A DNA stretch of 28,296 nucleotides, from assembly GCA_009731375.1 (NCBI GenBank), contig BJOX01000354.1:366902-395197 (forward strand), written 5' to 3'. This document shows, piece by piece, positions 1-7,898 of the stretch. Numbering within the stretch: the first letter of the stretch is position 1; each line of letters opens with the position of its first letter. Source of the stretch: Paulinella micropora (taxonomy: Eukaryota; Cercozoa; Imbricatea; Euglyphida). The notes under the pieces were generated by a model that worked only from the letters and a program-made list of their open reading frames with translations, did not search any database and had not been told where the DNA came from. Position numbers and translations under genes: made by a program.

Positions 1-180
1 AGAAGAAGAAGAAGAAGAAGAAGAAGAAGAAGAAGAAGAAGAAGAAGAAGAAAAAGAAGAAGAAGGAGGAGGAGGAGGAGGAGGAGGAGAAGGAGAAGGA
101 GAAGAAGAAGAAGGAGGAGGAGGAGGAGGAGGAGGAGGAGAAGAAGAAGAAGAAGAAGAAGAAGAAGAAGAAGAAGAAGA
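1..180. repeat. (AAG)n / (GGA)n microsatellite
   Basis: The first 180 bases are almost pure AAG triplets with interspersed GGA triplets, so the + strand is entirely purine. The window starts inside it, so its true length is unknown. No gene is present. Confidence 0.95.
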
Positions 181-252
181 CCCCTAATCAACATACATAC
201 ACGCATAATACGCTTATTATTACAAGCAGCCCCTCGCACCCATACTGCCCCT

Positions 253-290
253 CAGTAGTAGTAGTAGTAGTAATAGTAGTAGTAGTAGTG

Positions 291-321
<31 letters not shown>

Positions 322-368
322 CAGTAGTAGTAGTAGTAGTAGTAGTAGTAATAATAATAATAATAATC
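253..368. repeat. (TAG)n / (TAA)n microsatellite
   Basis: A run of TAG triplets changes to TAA triplets near its right end. The apparent open frames here are only poly-Val, poly-Ile or poly-Thr translations of the repeat. The short stretch 181-252 on its left shows nothing recognisable. Confidence 0.95.
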
Positions 369-518
369 ATAATAATTATACATAAGCTACAACTCCTAGA
401 CCTTTACAACCTATATACATATAGAGTTTGCATTGAAATGCATCCATATATACACTTTACACAAATAAAAAATCAACCCATGCATGATAATTAGTACACT
501 AGTACGACCGCTAAGCAT

Positions 519-690
519 ACCCATCAAACCCGTTACTCCCTAAAACGTAAACTATATATAGACAGAAACGATCCGCATTTCACACAGGTTAAAGCTAAAA
601 TTTACAACACATTACCCGATAATATCTTCCACATAACCAAAACTGAGCCAATTCAAAGTAGCACTTAAGAAATATTTATTCACCAACTAG
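519..690 (+). pseudogene. Decayed 3' tail of a non-LTR retrotransposon ORF (tentative)
   Basis: Frame 519-650 reads as a protein-like string containing KAKIYNTLPDNI, and a second frame one base out of step (652-690) continues with FKVALKKYLF before a stop. A segment of the type 'IWNxLPxxI ... FKxxLKxxLF' followed by a stop is common at the C-terminal end of reverse transcriptase ORFs of LINE-type elements. The frame change and the lack of any upstream RT domain in the window mark it as a broken copy. The call rests on this short similarity only. Nothing recognisable follows in 691-840. Confidence 0.4.
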
Positions 691-845
691 GCCCGCAGTG
701 CCGGACTCGAAATATATTAACAACTACTCGCAGACACTGGTCACTGCCTCGGTCAGCGATTTGCTTTAGGCAATAGCTGTTAGCAGTTTCTCCATGAGTT
801 GTAATTGTACCAGTTATTTCTCTAAATAAAAAGAATCTCAGAATC

Positions 846-1178
846 TAAGAAGGAGAAGAAGAAGAAGAAGAAGAAGAAGAAGAAGAAGAAAAAGAAGAAG
901 AAGAAGAAGAAGAAGAAGAAGAAGAAGAAGAAGAAGAAGAAGAAGAAGAAGAAGAAGAAGAAGAAGAAGAAGAAGAAGAAGAAGAAGGAGAAGAAGAAGA
1001 AGAAGAAGAAGAAGAAGAAGAAGAGGAAGAGGAAGAGGAAGAAAGGAAGAAGAAGAAGAAGAAGAAGAAGAAGGAAAAAGAAGAAGAAAGAAGAAGAAGA
1101 AAGAAGAAGAAGAAGAAGAAGAAGAAGAAGAAGAAGAAGAAGAAGGAGGAGGAGAAGGAGGAGGAGAAAGAAGAAGAA

Positions 1179-1219
<41 letters not shown>

Positions 1220-1660
1220 GGAAGAAGGAAGAAGGAAGAAGGAAGAAGGAAAGAAGGAAGGAGGAAGAAGGAAGAAGGAAGAAGGAAGAAGGAAGACGGA
1301 AGAAGGAAGAAGGAAGAAGGAAGGAGGAAGGGAGAAGGGAGAAGGAAGAAGGAAGAAGGAAGAAGGAGGAAGAAGGAGGAAGGAGGAAGAAGGAGGAAGA
1401 AGGAAGAAGGAGGATGGAGGATGGAGGAAGAAGGAAGGAGGAAGAAGGAAGGAGGAAGAAGGAAGGAGAAAGGAGAAAGGAGAAAGAAGAAAGAAGAAAG
1501 AAGAAAGAAGAAAGAAGAAGAAGAAGAAGAAGAAGAAGAAGAAGAAAGAAGGAGAAGAAAGAAGGAGAAGAAGAAAGAAGGAGGAGAAGAAGAAGAAGAA
1601 GAAGAAGAAGAAGAAGAAGAAGAAGAAGAAGAAGAAGAAGAAGAAGAAGAAGAGAAAAAT
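846..1660. repeat. Long (GAA/GGA)n polypurine tract
   Basis: About 810 bases are almost exclusively A and G on the + strand, arranged as GAA, GGA and AAGG units; I see only a few pyrimidines (near 1297, 1414, 1421 and 1660). The long open frames on both strands (poly-Glu/Arg/Lys or poly-Leu/Ser/Phe) are by-products of the repeat and are not genes. Confidence 0.95.
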
Positions 1661-1749
1661 GGAGGTGGGAGGGAAGAGCATTCACCGGGCGGGGCAGGGT
1701 GTAGTCGACCGTGTGATCGCCTTAGCGTCGCATGTAGACACCCACAAAA

Positions 1750-1751
<2 letters not shown>

Positions 1752-1780
<29 letters not shown>

Positions 1781-1845
1781 GAGAGAGAGAGTGAGAGAGA
1801 GAGAGAGAGAGATTGAGATTGAAAGACAGACAGACAGATAGATGG
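1752..1845. repeat. (GA)n and (GACA)n microsatellite
   Basis: A GA dinucleotide run (about 1752-1815) is followed by a short GACAGACAGATAGA-like tract. A smaller GA run lies at 2159-2184. The DNA between the runs, 1846-2030, has no recognisable gene. Confidence 0.9.
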
Positions 1846-2035
1846 ACAGACAAAGTTGAGTTGGATAAATACAAAGCAAAAAAGTGTTATGACCCTAACT
1901 AGAATGGAGACAGAAATAGCTAAGGCGTTGTTGTTACAATCATTCACTGGGCATAGATAGAATGCAAGTTCTAATCCATGTGATGGGTAAACGATGTGGG
2001 TAGGTGGAGGTGATAAGAGAGATAGAGGAAGGTAC

Positions 2036-2098
2036 AAGTGCCGTCTTTCTCACAGTCGTTGATGCCGTCCCCATCCTTGTCCCAAGACGGATGCATAT
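2036..2098 (-). CDS. Possible host exon: thrombospondin type 3 / calcium-binding repeat
   Basis: The minus strand encodes a short stretch that includes WDKDGDGINDCEKDGTC. The DxDGDGxxDC pattern is the calcium-binding core of thrombospondin type 3 repeats and related EF-hand-like loops. A pyrimidine-rich tract and an AG (2099-2100) precede it and could be a splice acceptor; a GT at 2035-2034 could be a weak donor. If real, it is one exon of a host extracellular-matrix gene and would place the viral element in or near that gene. No other exon is visible, so a lone or decayed exon, or chance, remains possible. Confidence 0.35.
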
Positions 2099-2184
2099 CT
2101 GTCCAACCACAGCAGAAAAAAATAAATATGCAATACTGGTGCGAGTGTATGTGTGCGATAGAGAGAGAGAGTGAGAGCGAGAGA

Positions 2185-2678
2185 TTTCCTTAATACCCAC
2201 AAGGACTCAAGTTCTTAACTTGTGAATATCTTTTGAATAAATATTAATAATTTCAAAACTTGAAAATTGCACAAAGAAGGTTTCCACCTCGATGAATGTC
2301 TCGGTTTGAACGACGTTTTTGTGAGGAGTCCTGAAAATAAAAAATCAAGACAAACAGGCTGTTGCGGCCCCTGCAACGCAAAATGGAAATGCAACGCCAA
2401 AGTGGCCAAAAGTGCTAAGATATTTCCTTTTCACTGACGGTGCCTGAGTAGCCAGGCCGGGCCGCCGTCGATTCAAGGTGAAGACAGTGCCACCTAGTCA
2501 GAGTCCAAAACTGGAATGGCCGGGCCATTTTAAAAAATGCGGCAGATGTGACCCGAAAACTGCGTCGAATGCGATGAACTTTTCCAAATTTTACAGTTAG
2601 GACCAGCCGAGTTTGGAGATTCCCCACCTGCCTTTTCATTCTCCTCACCGTCATCTTTCAGAAAAAACGGAGAGGGAC
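2185..2678. other. Left host flank, no recognisable gene
   Basis: Ordinary mixed-composition DNA borders the element. Open frames here, such as 2415-2654 on the minus strand, give basic low-information translations with no motif I recognise, so I call no gene. The sequence runs without a gap into the G run at 2679. Confidence 0.6.
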
Positions 2679-2970
2679 GGGGGGGGTGAGTACAAGCCTC
2701 CCACCCCCCCGCCCCTTTTGAATTTTGCTATCGTTTGCCATTTTTGCCATATTCGTTCATATAAGGGCGATAACAACATAAATTCCCCGTTTTTACATAT
2801 GTGATCAGACTTTCAGACATTTTATTTTTTGCGGTAATGCGGTAAAATGAGACCGCCCCACCGCCCTACCGCAGAGTGTTTGGAAACGGCAAAATCATCC
2901 GCAATTTACGACATTATACTCATAAATCTAATATGACCTTTTTCTTTTTGTGCCGTTTGGTTTCAATTAT
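2679..2970. repeat. Left terminal inverted repeat (TIR) of the viral element
   Basis: The reverse complement of the right end (23187-23526) matches this arm in two blocks. The outer block (2679 to about 2800) starts with a G run followed by TGAGTACAA, then a C run and a long near-identical AT-rich section. The inner block (about 2933-2968) shares CCGTTTGGTTTCAATTA and a T-rich stretch and overlaps the 3' end of the integrase gene. The sequence between, about 2805-2930, does not align by eye. Long TIRs are the hallmark of Polintons and would serve as replication origins and integrase substrates. Confidence 0.85.
2830..2873. other. Hairpin inside the left TIR
   Basis: TGCGGTAATGCGGT (2830-2843) pairs with ACCGCCCTACCGCA (2860-2873) with two mismatches across a 16-base loop. 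It lies in the part of the left arm that has no counterpart in the right arm, so it may be a later insertion or a left-end-specific site. Confidence 0.55.
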
Positions 2971-3856
2971 GTTTTCTGTTTGTATGTCTTCTTTTTTTAA
3001 ACTGTTGCTTTATCTTTTTCTCCTTCGTTATCTCTTGGACTTGTTCGTTAATTTGTTTTTCGTCATCAACTGGCTTTTCAAACTTAGTCTTTAATAACTC
3101 ACGGGGGCTGACTAGTTCTTTGTTAGATAGCACAATCTTAAATCCGTTTCTACCCAAAACAGTATATATCTGCTTTGACCAAGTTCGTCCTCCTTTTGAA
3201 AATAGATTTCGTTGAACTTCCCGTCTTACCTTATCACCCGGTTCAAATTCATTAATACTTTCATCTCTTTCAATTTTTTGTTTATTAGTAGCTTTCCCAT
3301 TTATGATGTCAATTGGTCTAGCTTTGATTGTTGGATGAAAACGATTATTGTAAGCTTTGACCATATCATCAATGTATGAGACCCAGTCAAAGTTCCCATT
3401 AGTTTCAAATAGTATGTCAAACCACCTTCTAATAGTTCTGATAATACGGTCAACTATCGCAAGTGCTTTGTGGTCTCCTACTTCAACTGTTCTGTGTTCA
3501 ATGTTATGTTCATCAACATATTTATTAACTGCTCCTTTGTATTCTCCTCCGCTGTCTGTTGTAATGATTTCTGGAATATATGGAATAGATTTTAAACCAG
3601 TATATACTTCATTCGCAGTTTTATTTTTTAGTGGTCTAACTTCTAAAAATCTACTATTAGTGTCAATCCAAACCAACATAAAAGCATATTTTTTATTACC
3701 TGGTTTATCTTTTAACTTAGACATATCCGCCAAATCTACGAACACTTGTTTCAACGGTTTATCAGCCCATATCGTATTCCATTTCTTACTTTGTTTTTTT
3801 TGATAATGTAGTTCTAATGCCTGTTGCTCTTTCAGTTCTTGTATATGGTCGTCCAT
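2963..3856 (-). CDS. DDE-family integrase (retroviral / Polinton type)
   Basis: The 297-residue protein has the RNase H-like core of rve integrases: VFVDLADMS with D41, IITTDSGGEY with D101, and HKALAIVDRIIRTIRRW with D136. Thirty-four residues separate the second and third acidic residues, close to the DD35E spacing. The third residue is Asp where Glu is usual. A C-terminal SH3-like segment follows (GDKVRREV ... WSKQIYTVL, about residues 209-250), then a lysine-rich tail. No HHCC zinc finger and no chromodomain are seen. The gene sits next to the left TIR, whose inner block it overlaps, and should insert the element into host DNA. It follows the upstream gene in the same frame, separated by one TAG and two codons. 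Confidence 0.9.
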   Translation of the reverse strand: MDDHIQELKEQQALELHYQKKQSKKWNTIWADKPLKQVFVDLADMSKLKDKPGNKKYAFMLVWIDTNSRFLEVRPLKNKTANEVYTGLKSIPYIPEIITTDSGGEYKGAVNKYVDEHNIEHRTVEVGDHKALAIVDRIIRTIRRWFDILFETNGNFDWVSYIDDMVKAYNNRFHPTIKARPIDIINGKATNKQKIERDESINEFEPGDKVRREVQRNLFSKGGRTWSKQIYTVLGRNGFKIVLSNKELVSPRELLKTKFEKPVDDEKQINEQVQEITKEKKIKQQFKKRRHTNRKHN

Positions 3857-3862
3857 CGCCTC

Positions 3863-4120
3863 CTAATACTTAATCACACCTAATGCTTTATCCTTATATA
3901 TTGCTCTTTCTTTTTTTTCAAGTTCAAAACAATAATTAGAACAAAACTCATAAGTATAAAATCTGTCAAAACTATAATCAATGGCCGTAATCTGCCTATT
4001 CGCTAAGCACAAGCTCAATCCACACACATAGCAACTAGTGAAGTCATACATACAATGATTATATAGATACTCCATAATGTATAAACGAACATCTAATGGT
4101 AGGTTCTTAATTTCACTCAT
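3863..4120 (-). CDS. Small F-box-like, cysteine-rich protein
   Basis: The 85-residue protein opens with LPLDVRLYIMEYLY (residues 7-20), the LPxDVxxxIxxYL pattern that begins F-box helices. It then carries two Cys pairs, CYVCGLSLC and FCSNYC, that could bind zinc. F-box proteins bring targets to SCF ubiquitin ligases, and F-box-like proteins occur in several eukaryotic DNA viruses, so host ubiquitin hijacking is a fair inference. The gene starts 5 bases after the charged-protein stop and ends 6 bases before the integrase ATG, so the three form one tight minus-strand unit. The F-box part is short and the homology is unproven; a small zinc-binding accessory domain of the integrase is the main alternative. 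Confidence 0.6.
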   Translation of the reverse strand: MSEIKNLPLDVRLYIMEYLYNHCMYDFTSCYVCGLSLCLANRQITAIDYSFDRFYTYEFCSNYCFELEKKERAIYKDKALGVIKY

Positions 4121-4125
4121 ATATA

Positions 4126-4632
4126 TTAAAACTTCAAAAATATTTTAGATGTATCATTGTTTTCTTTTTTTGACTTCTCTGGTTGTCCCGCATAAACATT
4201 GACATTAACACGGCCAGACTTTTTACCGCCTTTCTTAGGCTTAGGCTCTTCCTCTTCATCACTCTCGCTCTCACTCTCGCTCTCCTCTTCCACTTTCTTT
4301 TTTACCGCTTTCTTCTTCTTCTGTTTAGTCTTCAATTTTATACCCGCAACCCGTTGGGCAACGATATCTACAAAGTCGTGCTCAACCTCTTCTTCCGAGC
4401 TACTTTCCTCACTTATCTCACCGTCTCTACCATCTATCATATCTCTCGCTAACTGTTTCTTGGCCGTATGTTCCATCTTTTCATCATTGGTCATTTCTTT
4501 CACATTCTTAGCCTCTTCCTCCGCTAGTAATTCCCTCGCCCTTTCAATCTTTCTCTGCTTAGCCTGGTTCTTCTTAGCCTCCCACCCCTTTTCAAGATTT
4601 TTCATAGCGACCTCTCTATTACCTCTTGGCAT
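4126..4632 (-). CDS. Highly charged low-complexity protein
   Basis: This 168-residue protein has three parts: a basic/acidic helix-rich segment (residues about 1-75), a Ser/Glu-rich acidic stretch, and alternating lysine blocks (KTKQKKKKAVKKK) and acidic blocks (ESESESDEEEE). No catalytic motif is visible. Such proteins in DNA viruses may bind DNA, act as histone-like core proteins or serve as scaffolds, but nothing here selects one. It is the first gene of the left minus-strand block, with a start codon just behind a TATA-like stretch and divergent from the fibre gene across 83 AT-rich bases. Confidence 0.7.
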   Translation of the reverse strand: MPRGNREVAMKNLEKGWEAKKNQAKQRKIERARELLAEEEAKNVKEMTNDEKMEHTAKKQLARDMIDGRDGEISEESSSEEEVEHDFVDIVAQRVAGIKLKTKQKKKKAVKKKVEEESESESESDEEEEPKPKKGGKKSGRVNVNVYAGQPEKSKKENNDTSKIFLKF

Positions 4633-4715
4633 TGTATAACTTGTTTATATTATTATACAAAATAATATTATTTAGTTTTTATTAATAAACAATTTTTTAA
4701 CAAATATAACCTACA
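4633..4715. promoter_or_regulatory. Divergent AT-rich promoter region (charged protein / fibre)
   Basis: The 83 bases between two divergent start codons are almost only A and T. TATTATTATAC-like boxes face the minus gene and an AAATATAAC box lies about 10 bases from the fibre ATG. The layout matches other intergenic gaps in this element. Confidence 0.6.
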
Positions 4716-7700
4716 ATGGGTAGCCAATACAAGTCGCTCTTAGGATTACAGGAAATTGCGGTGGACTCTCTAAATATAGCCAACCTTGATCTAACGAACA
4801 CCAATATTATCGGCTTAAATACAGATAGAGTGCCAGAAGATGCTGACCCCGTAAATCTTTATTTTACCAACAGCCGATTTGACACACGACTGGCTTTAAA
4901 ATCAACAACCGACATAAAAGAGGGCTCTAATCTATACTATACTGATGGAAGGTTTGACACACGGCTAGCGACTAAATCAACTACTAACCTAGCCGAAGGA
5001 ACCAATTTATACTATACGACAGCAAGAGCAAATACAGACTTTGATGCGAGACTGGCAACCAAGAGCACCACCAACTTAGCAGAGGGAACCAATCTATATT
5101 ACACTACCGCGAGAGCTAATACAGACTTTGACACACGGCTCGCAACTAAATCAACAACTAACTTAGCCGAGGGAACAAACCTTTACTATACGAATGCTAG
5201 GTTTGACACTCAATTGGCAACTAAGAGCACCACTAACTTAGCCGAAGGAACAAACCTTTACTACACGACAGCAAGAGCAAATACAGACTTTGATACTAGA
5301 CTGGCTACCAAGAGCACCACCAATTTAGCGGAAGGCACTAATTTATATTACACCACCACGAGGGCTAATACGGACTTTGACACACGACTAGGAACTAAAT
5401 CAATAGATGCTTTAAGTGATGTAATAATAACAACACCCGCAAACGGACAATTACTATCATACAACGGCACAAACTGGGTGAATGCTTCATCAACTTATCT
5501 CGCTTTAACTGGTGGGACGATGTCAGGCAGTCTAAATATGGGAGGGCAAAGTATAACGAACGTGAATTTGGTTGATGGCATTGATGTTTCCACCCTTGAC
5601 ACTTCGGTAGTCAAACTAACAGGAGACCAAACCATAGCAGGCAATAAAAAATTTACATCGACAATAGAAGTGCGGGGCGCCACAGGTCCAACCGCTTTTG
5701 ATGGTATCGGTATTGCCTTCGATACGGCTACAAATATAGGAGCGATTACCGCACAAAAAATAGCAACTGCGGCTTATTATCCAATACAAATAACGGGGTC
5801 GTATGTTGATTTATATGCGGGTGATAATGTAATCGCGACCGCAACTGGCACTACACTATCTTTGAACAACAGAAAAATAACAAACTTAGCCACACCGTCA
5901 GCAACGACGGATGGAGCAAATAAAAGTTATGTAGATGACAATTTCGTGAAACTAACAACAGACCAAACGATAGCGGGAAATAAAACATTTAGTGGCCTAC
6001 TAACAGCAAATGAGGGATGTAAGTTATCTGTTCAAAACAAAGTAGATGGAGGAAACGGACAGGGTATATTTATGTGGGATACCGATAATACAGAGTGGGG
6101 AATTTATATGGCGAGCGGAAATGTAAGTGCGAAAAGTTTTGTTGGCGGTATAGCCCCATTAGGATACGATTTTAGTTTCGGTTTTAGATTTAGGGCTTTC
6201 AATAATTCAGGTTATGGTTTTATATGGGAAAATTCATCCGAACAATTGTTAATGTCATTAAACGGGGCAAATGGAACATTATGGACAAAAGGAAACATAA
6301 GTATAAATGGGGCATTGGTAGCAACACAATCTTATGTAGATACAAAAGATGGGCAAAATGTTAAACTAACAGGAGACCAAACAATAACGGGAATTAAAAT
6401 ATTTAATGGAAGTAGAAATGATGTAAGAGCACTGAATTTGTTAAGCCAAGCCGATTTTAATAATGTGGATATCATTAATGGCGGAAATATCACTTATAAC
6501 GGAGCGCGGATATTGAACCAAAATGGAGGAGATATTTTCTTTTCACAGACAACAGGAGATTGGCAGTCTTTCTTATACACTTTAAATACTGCTTCAAGTG
6601 GAACCGCAGACCAAAGAGGTTATGTATTCACGAATGTAGCATTTGACGCAAAAGGAGCAGGACTTTATATTTCAAAACTCTCAGATAGTAAATTTATGTC
6701 GTCCGATATCGTCCGTTTTAACAATGCAGGCGGTATGAAGTTTTACGGCTCATTAGATATGAATAGCAACAACATAACAAATGGCGGAACGATAGCGGGG
6801 ACAACAATAACTGGAACAACGATAACCGCGAGCACTAAAATAACAACAGCAACAGGTAAGCCGATAATCATAGGCAATACAACAAAGGGGACGGGGCCGG
6901 CGGCGGGATTAGAAATATATGGTGCTTATGGTGATTTCACGTCGGGGCCACATATACAAGCCATTACAACGGAAGATGCGTATCCCTTATTTACAATAGC
7001 CAATTTAGGACATAATAATATAATTCTTGCTTTTGATGCTTATTTAGATAATGCGGGATGGAAATCAAGTTATGCGAATGCGAATTTTAGAATAGCAAAG
7101 GTAAGTAATACACTCTCTTTCGGCTATAAATCAGGAATAACGGCGGGGAGTGCTATAACATGGTCTGAGGCGATGAACATAAGCAATGCGGGGTTAATAA
7201 CAGCGAATGCGGGAATATCCGTTGTTAATAGCACGGCGGATATAAGAGGAGAAGCAAGGACTGGAACTCATCCAACGCCTGTCGGTTTATATGTCTCAGC
7301 CAATATTGGAGAATTTTCTGGCGGTGTTGAATTCAGACACAGCAACGGGACGCAGGGAATAGGCTTTGGTTTTAATTCAATATATGCTACGGGAAGCAAT
7401 ACCAATCAAGACTTAAAATTTTATGCGAGAGGCACTGGAACAATCTATGCTCAGAGTGCTCTTGCAACAGCATCAGGTAAGCCGATAATCATAGGCAATA
7501 CAACAAAAGGCACAGGTGCGACAGGAGGATTAGAGTTATATGGAACGTCTTCAAATATTGGAGGAGCACACTTACAGGCGATAACAACAGAAGATGCTTA
7601 TCCAACATTCCAATTATTGAACTGGACACACGACAATATTACTTTATGCTTTGATAGTTATTATAACGGAACTAGCTGGAAATCAAGCCTTAGTGGTTCA

Positions 7701-7898
7701 AACTTTTCAATAGCAAAAGGCGGCAATAAACTTGTTTTTAATTATGCTAGCGGAATAACAGCAGGAAGCAATCTAGCATGGACTGAGGCTATGAACATTA
7801 ATACGGCAGGATTATTAACAGCAAATGCGGGGATAACATACTCTGGGGTGCTAACGACGACAACCAATAGCGGAGCAAAGATAGGAATTCAAGGCTAA
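4716..7898 (+). CDS. Long fibre / receptor-binding-type protein, main part (ends at premature in-frame TAA)
   Basis: The first 1060 residues form a fibre-like protein. Residues about 45-226 hold a starter unit and six tandem units built on LATKSTTNLAEGTNLYYT plus TARANTDFDTR, a repeat style known from long fibres of algal viruses and phages. A segment of the LSDV..GQLLSYNGTNWVN...LTGGTMSG type follows (about 233-280), typical of tail-fibre shafts. Further on are two copies of a GKPIIIGNTTKGTG module and a MWDTDNTEWGIYM module. The protein is glycine-, threonine- and asparagine-rich with no membrane segment. Its frame stays open beyond the TAA at 7896-7898 and continues into matching fibre modules and an S74 domain, so this ORF is most likely the front of one longer protein. 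It probably forms a trimeric spike for host attachment. Confidence 0.85.
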   Translation: MGSQYKSLLGLQEIAVDSLNIANLDLTNTNIIGLNTDRVPEDADPVNLYFTNSRFDTRLALKSTTDIKEGSNLYYTDGRFDTRLATKSTTNLAEGTNLYYTTARANTDFDARLATKSTTNLAEGTNLYYTTARANTDFDTRLATKSTTNLAEGTNLYYTNARFDTQLATKSTTNLAEGTNLYYTTARANTDFDTRLATKSTTNLAEGTNLYYTTTRANTDFDTRLGTKSIDALSDVIITTPANGQLLSYNGTNWVNASSTYLALTGGTMSGSLNMGGQSITNVNLVDGIDVSTLDTSVVKLTGDQTIAGNKKFTSTIEVRGATGPTAFDGIGIAFDTATNIGAITAQKIATAAYYPIQITGSYVDLYAGDNVIATATGTTLSLNNRKITNLATPSATTDGANKSYVDDNFVKLTTDQTIAGNKTFSGLLTANEGCKLSVQNKVDGGNGQGIFMWDTDNTEWGIYMASGNVSAKSFVGGIAPLGYDFSFGFRFRAFNNSGYGFIWENSSEQLLMSLNGANGTLWTKGNISINGALVATQSYVDTKDGQNVKLTGDQTITGIKIFNGSRNDVRALNLLSQADFNNVDIINGGNITYNGARILNQNGGDIFFSQTTGDWQSFLYTLNTASSGTADQRGYVFTNVAFDAKGAGLYISKLSDSKFMSSDIVRFNNAGGMKFYGSLDMNSNNITNGGTIAGTTITGTTITASTKITTATGKPIIIGNTTKGTGPAAGLEIYGAYGDFTSGPHIQAITTEDAYPLFTIANLGHNNIILAFDAYLDNAGWKSSYANANFRIAKVSNTLSFGYKSGITAGSAITWSEAMNISNAGLITANAGISVVNSTADIRGEARTGTHPTPVGLYVSANIGEFSGGVEFRHSNGTQGIGFGFNSIYATGSNTNQDLKFYARGTGTIYAQSALATASGKPIIIGNTTKGTGATGGLELYGTSSNIGGAHLQAITTEDAYPTFQLLNWTHDNITLCFDSYYNGTSWKSSLSGSNFSIAKGGNKLVFNYASGITAGSNLAWTEAMNINTAGLLTANAGITYSGVLTTTTNSGAKIGIQG
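4857..5400 (+). repeat. Tandem coding repeats in the fibre gene
   Basis: Units of about 25-29 codons repeat six times after a degenerate first copy. The protein repeat is almost exact, while the DNA copies differ at many third codon positions, which suggests selection on the protein rather than very recent duplication. One unit is shorter (NARFDTQ in place of TARANTDFDTR). Confidence 0.9.

Noticed and set aside
822-2037. Several long minus-strand open frames (poly-Ser/Leu/Phe) across the purine tract
   Set aside because: They are translations of the GAA/GGA microsatellite in three frames and contain no non-repetitive coding sequence except the short DGDG stretch, which is reported separately.
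2415-2654. Minus-strand open frame of 79 codons in the left flank
   Set aside because: Basic, low-information translation with no motif, no promoter-like context and no partner gene.
2679-2694. Polinton-style terminus starting at the AGTACAA inside the left arm, with a target-site duplication beside it
   Set aside because: The bases outside it on both ends are still reverse complements of each other (G run and C run), so the inverted repeat extends further out and no direct repeat can be read.
2876-3094. Plus-strand open frame over the left TIR
   Set aside because: It is hydrophobic only because it is antisense to the integrase tail and the T-rich TIR block.
2963-3200. Chromodomain at the integrase C-terminus, as in many animal Polintons
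   Set aside because: Only an SH3-like segment and a lysine-rich tail are visible; no chromodomain aromatic cage pattern was found.
2963-3856. Endogenous retrovirus or LTR retrotransposon origin for the integrase
   Set aside because: There is no reverse transcriptase, protease or gag nearby, and the gene lies inside a TIR-bounded element with MCP, ATPase and a family B polymerase.
3850-3862. Bacterial or phage origin based on Shine-Dalgarno-like AGGAGG and GAGGTG before some starts
   Set aside because: Most genes have TATA-like boxes instead, and the gene set (Ulp1-like protease, penton/MCP, F-box-like, RING-like, rve integrase with TIRs) is that of a eukaryotic virus.
4183-4639. Plus-strand open frames opposite the charged protein
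   Set aside because: They are Ser/Leu/Phe-rich antisense reflections of Glu/Lys-rich codons.
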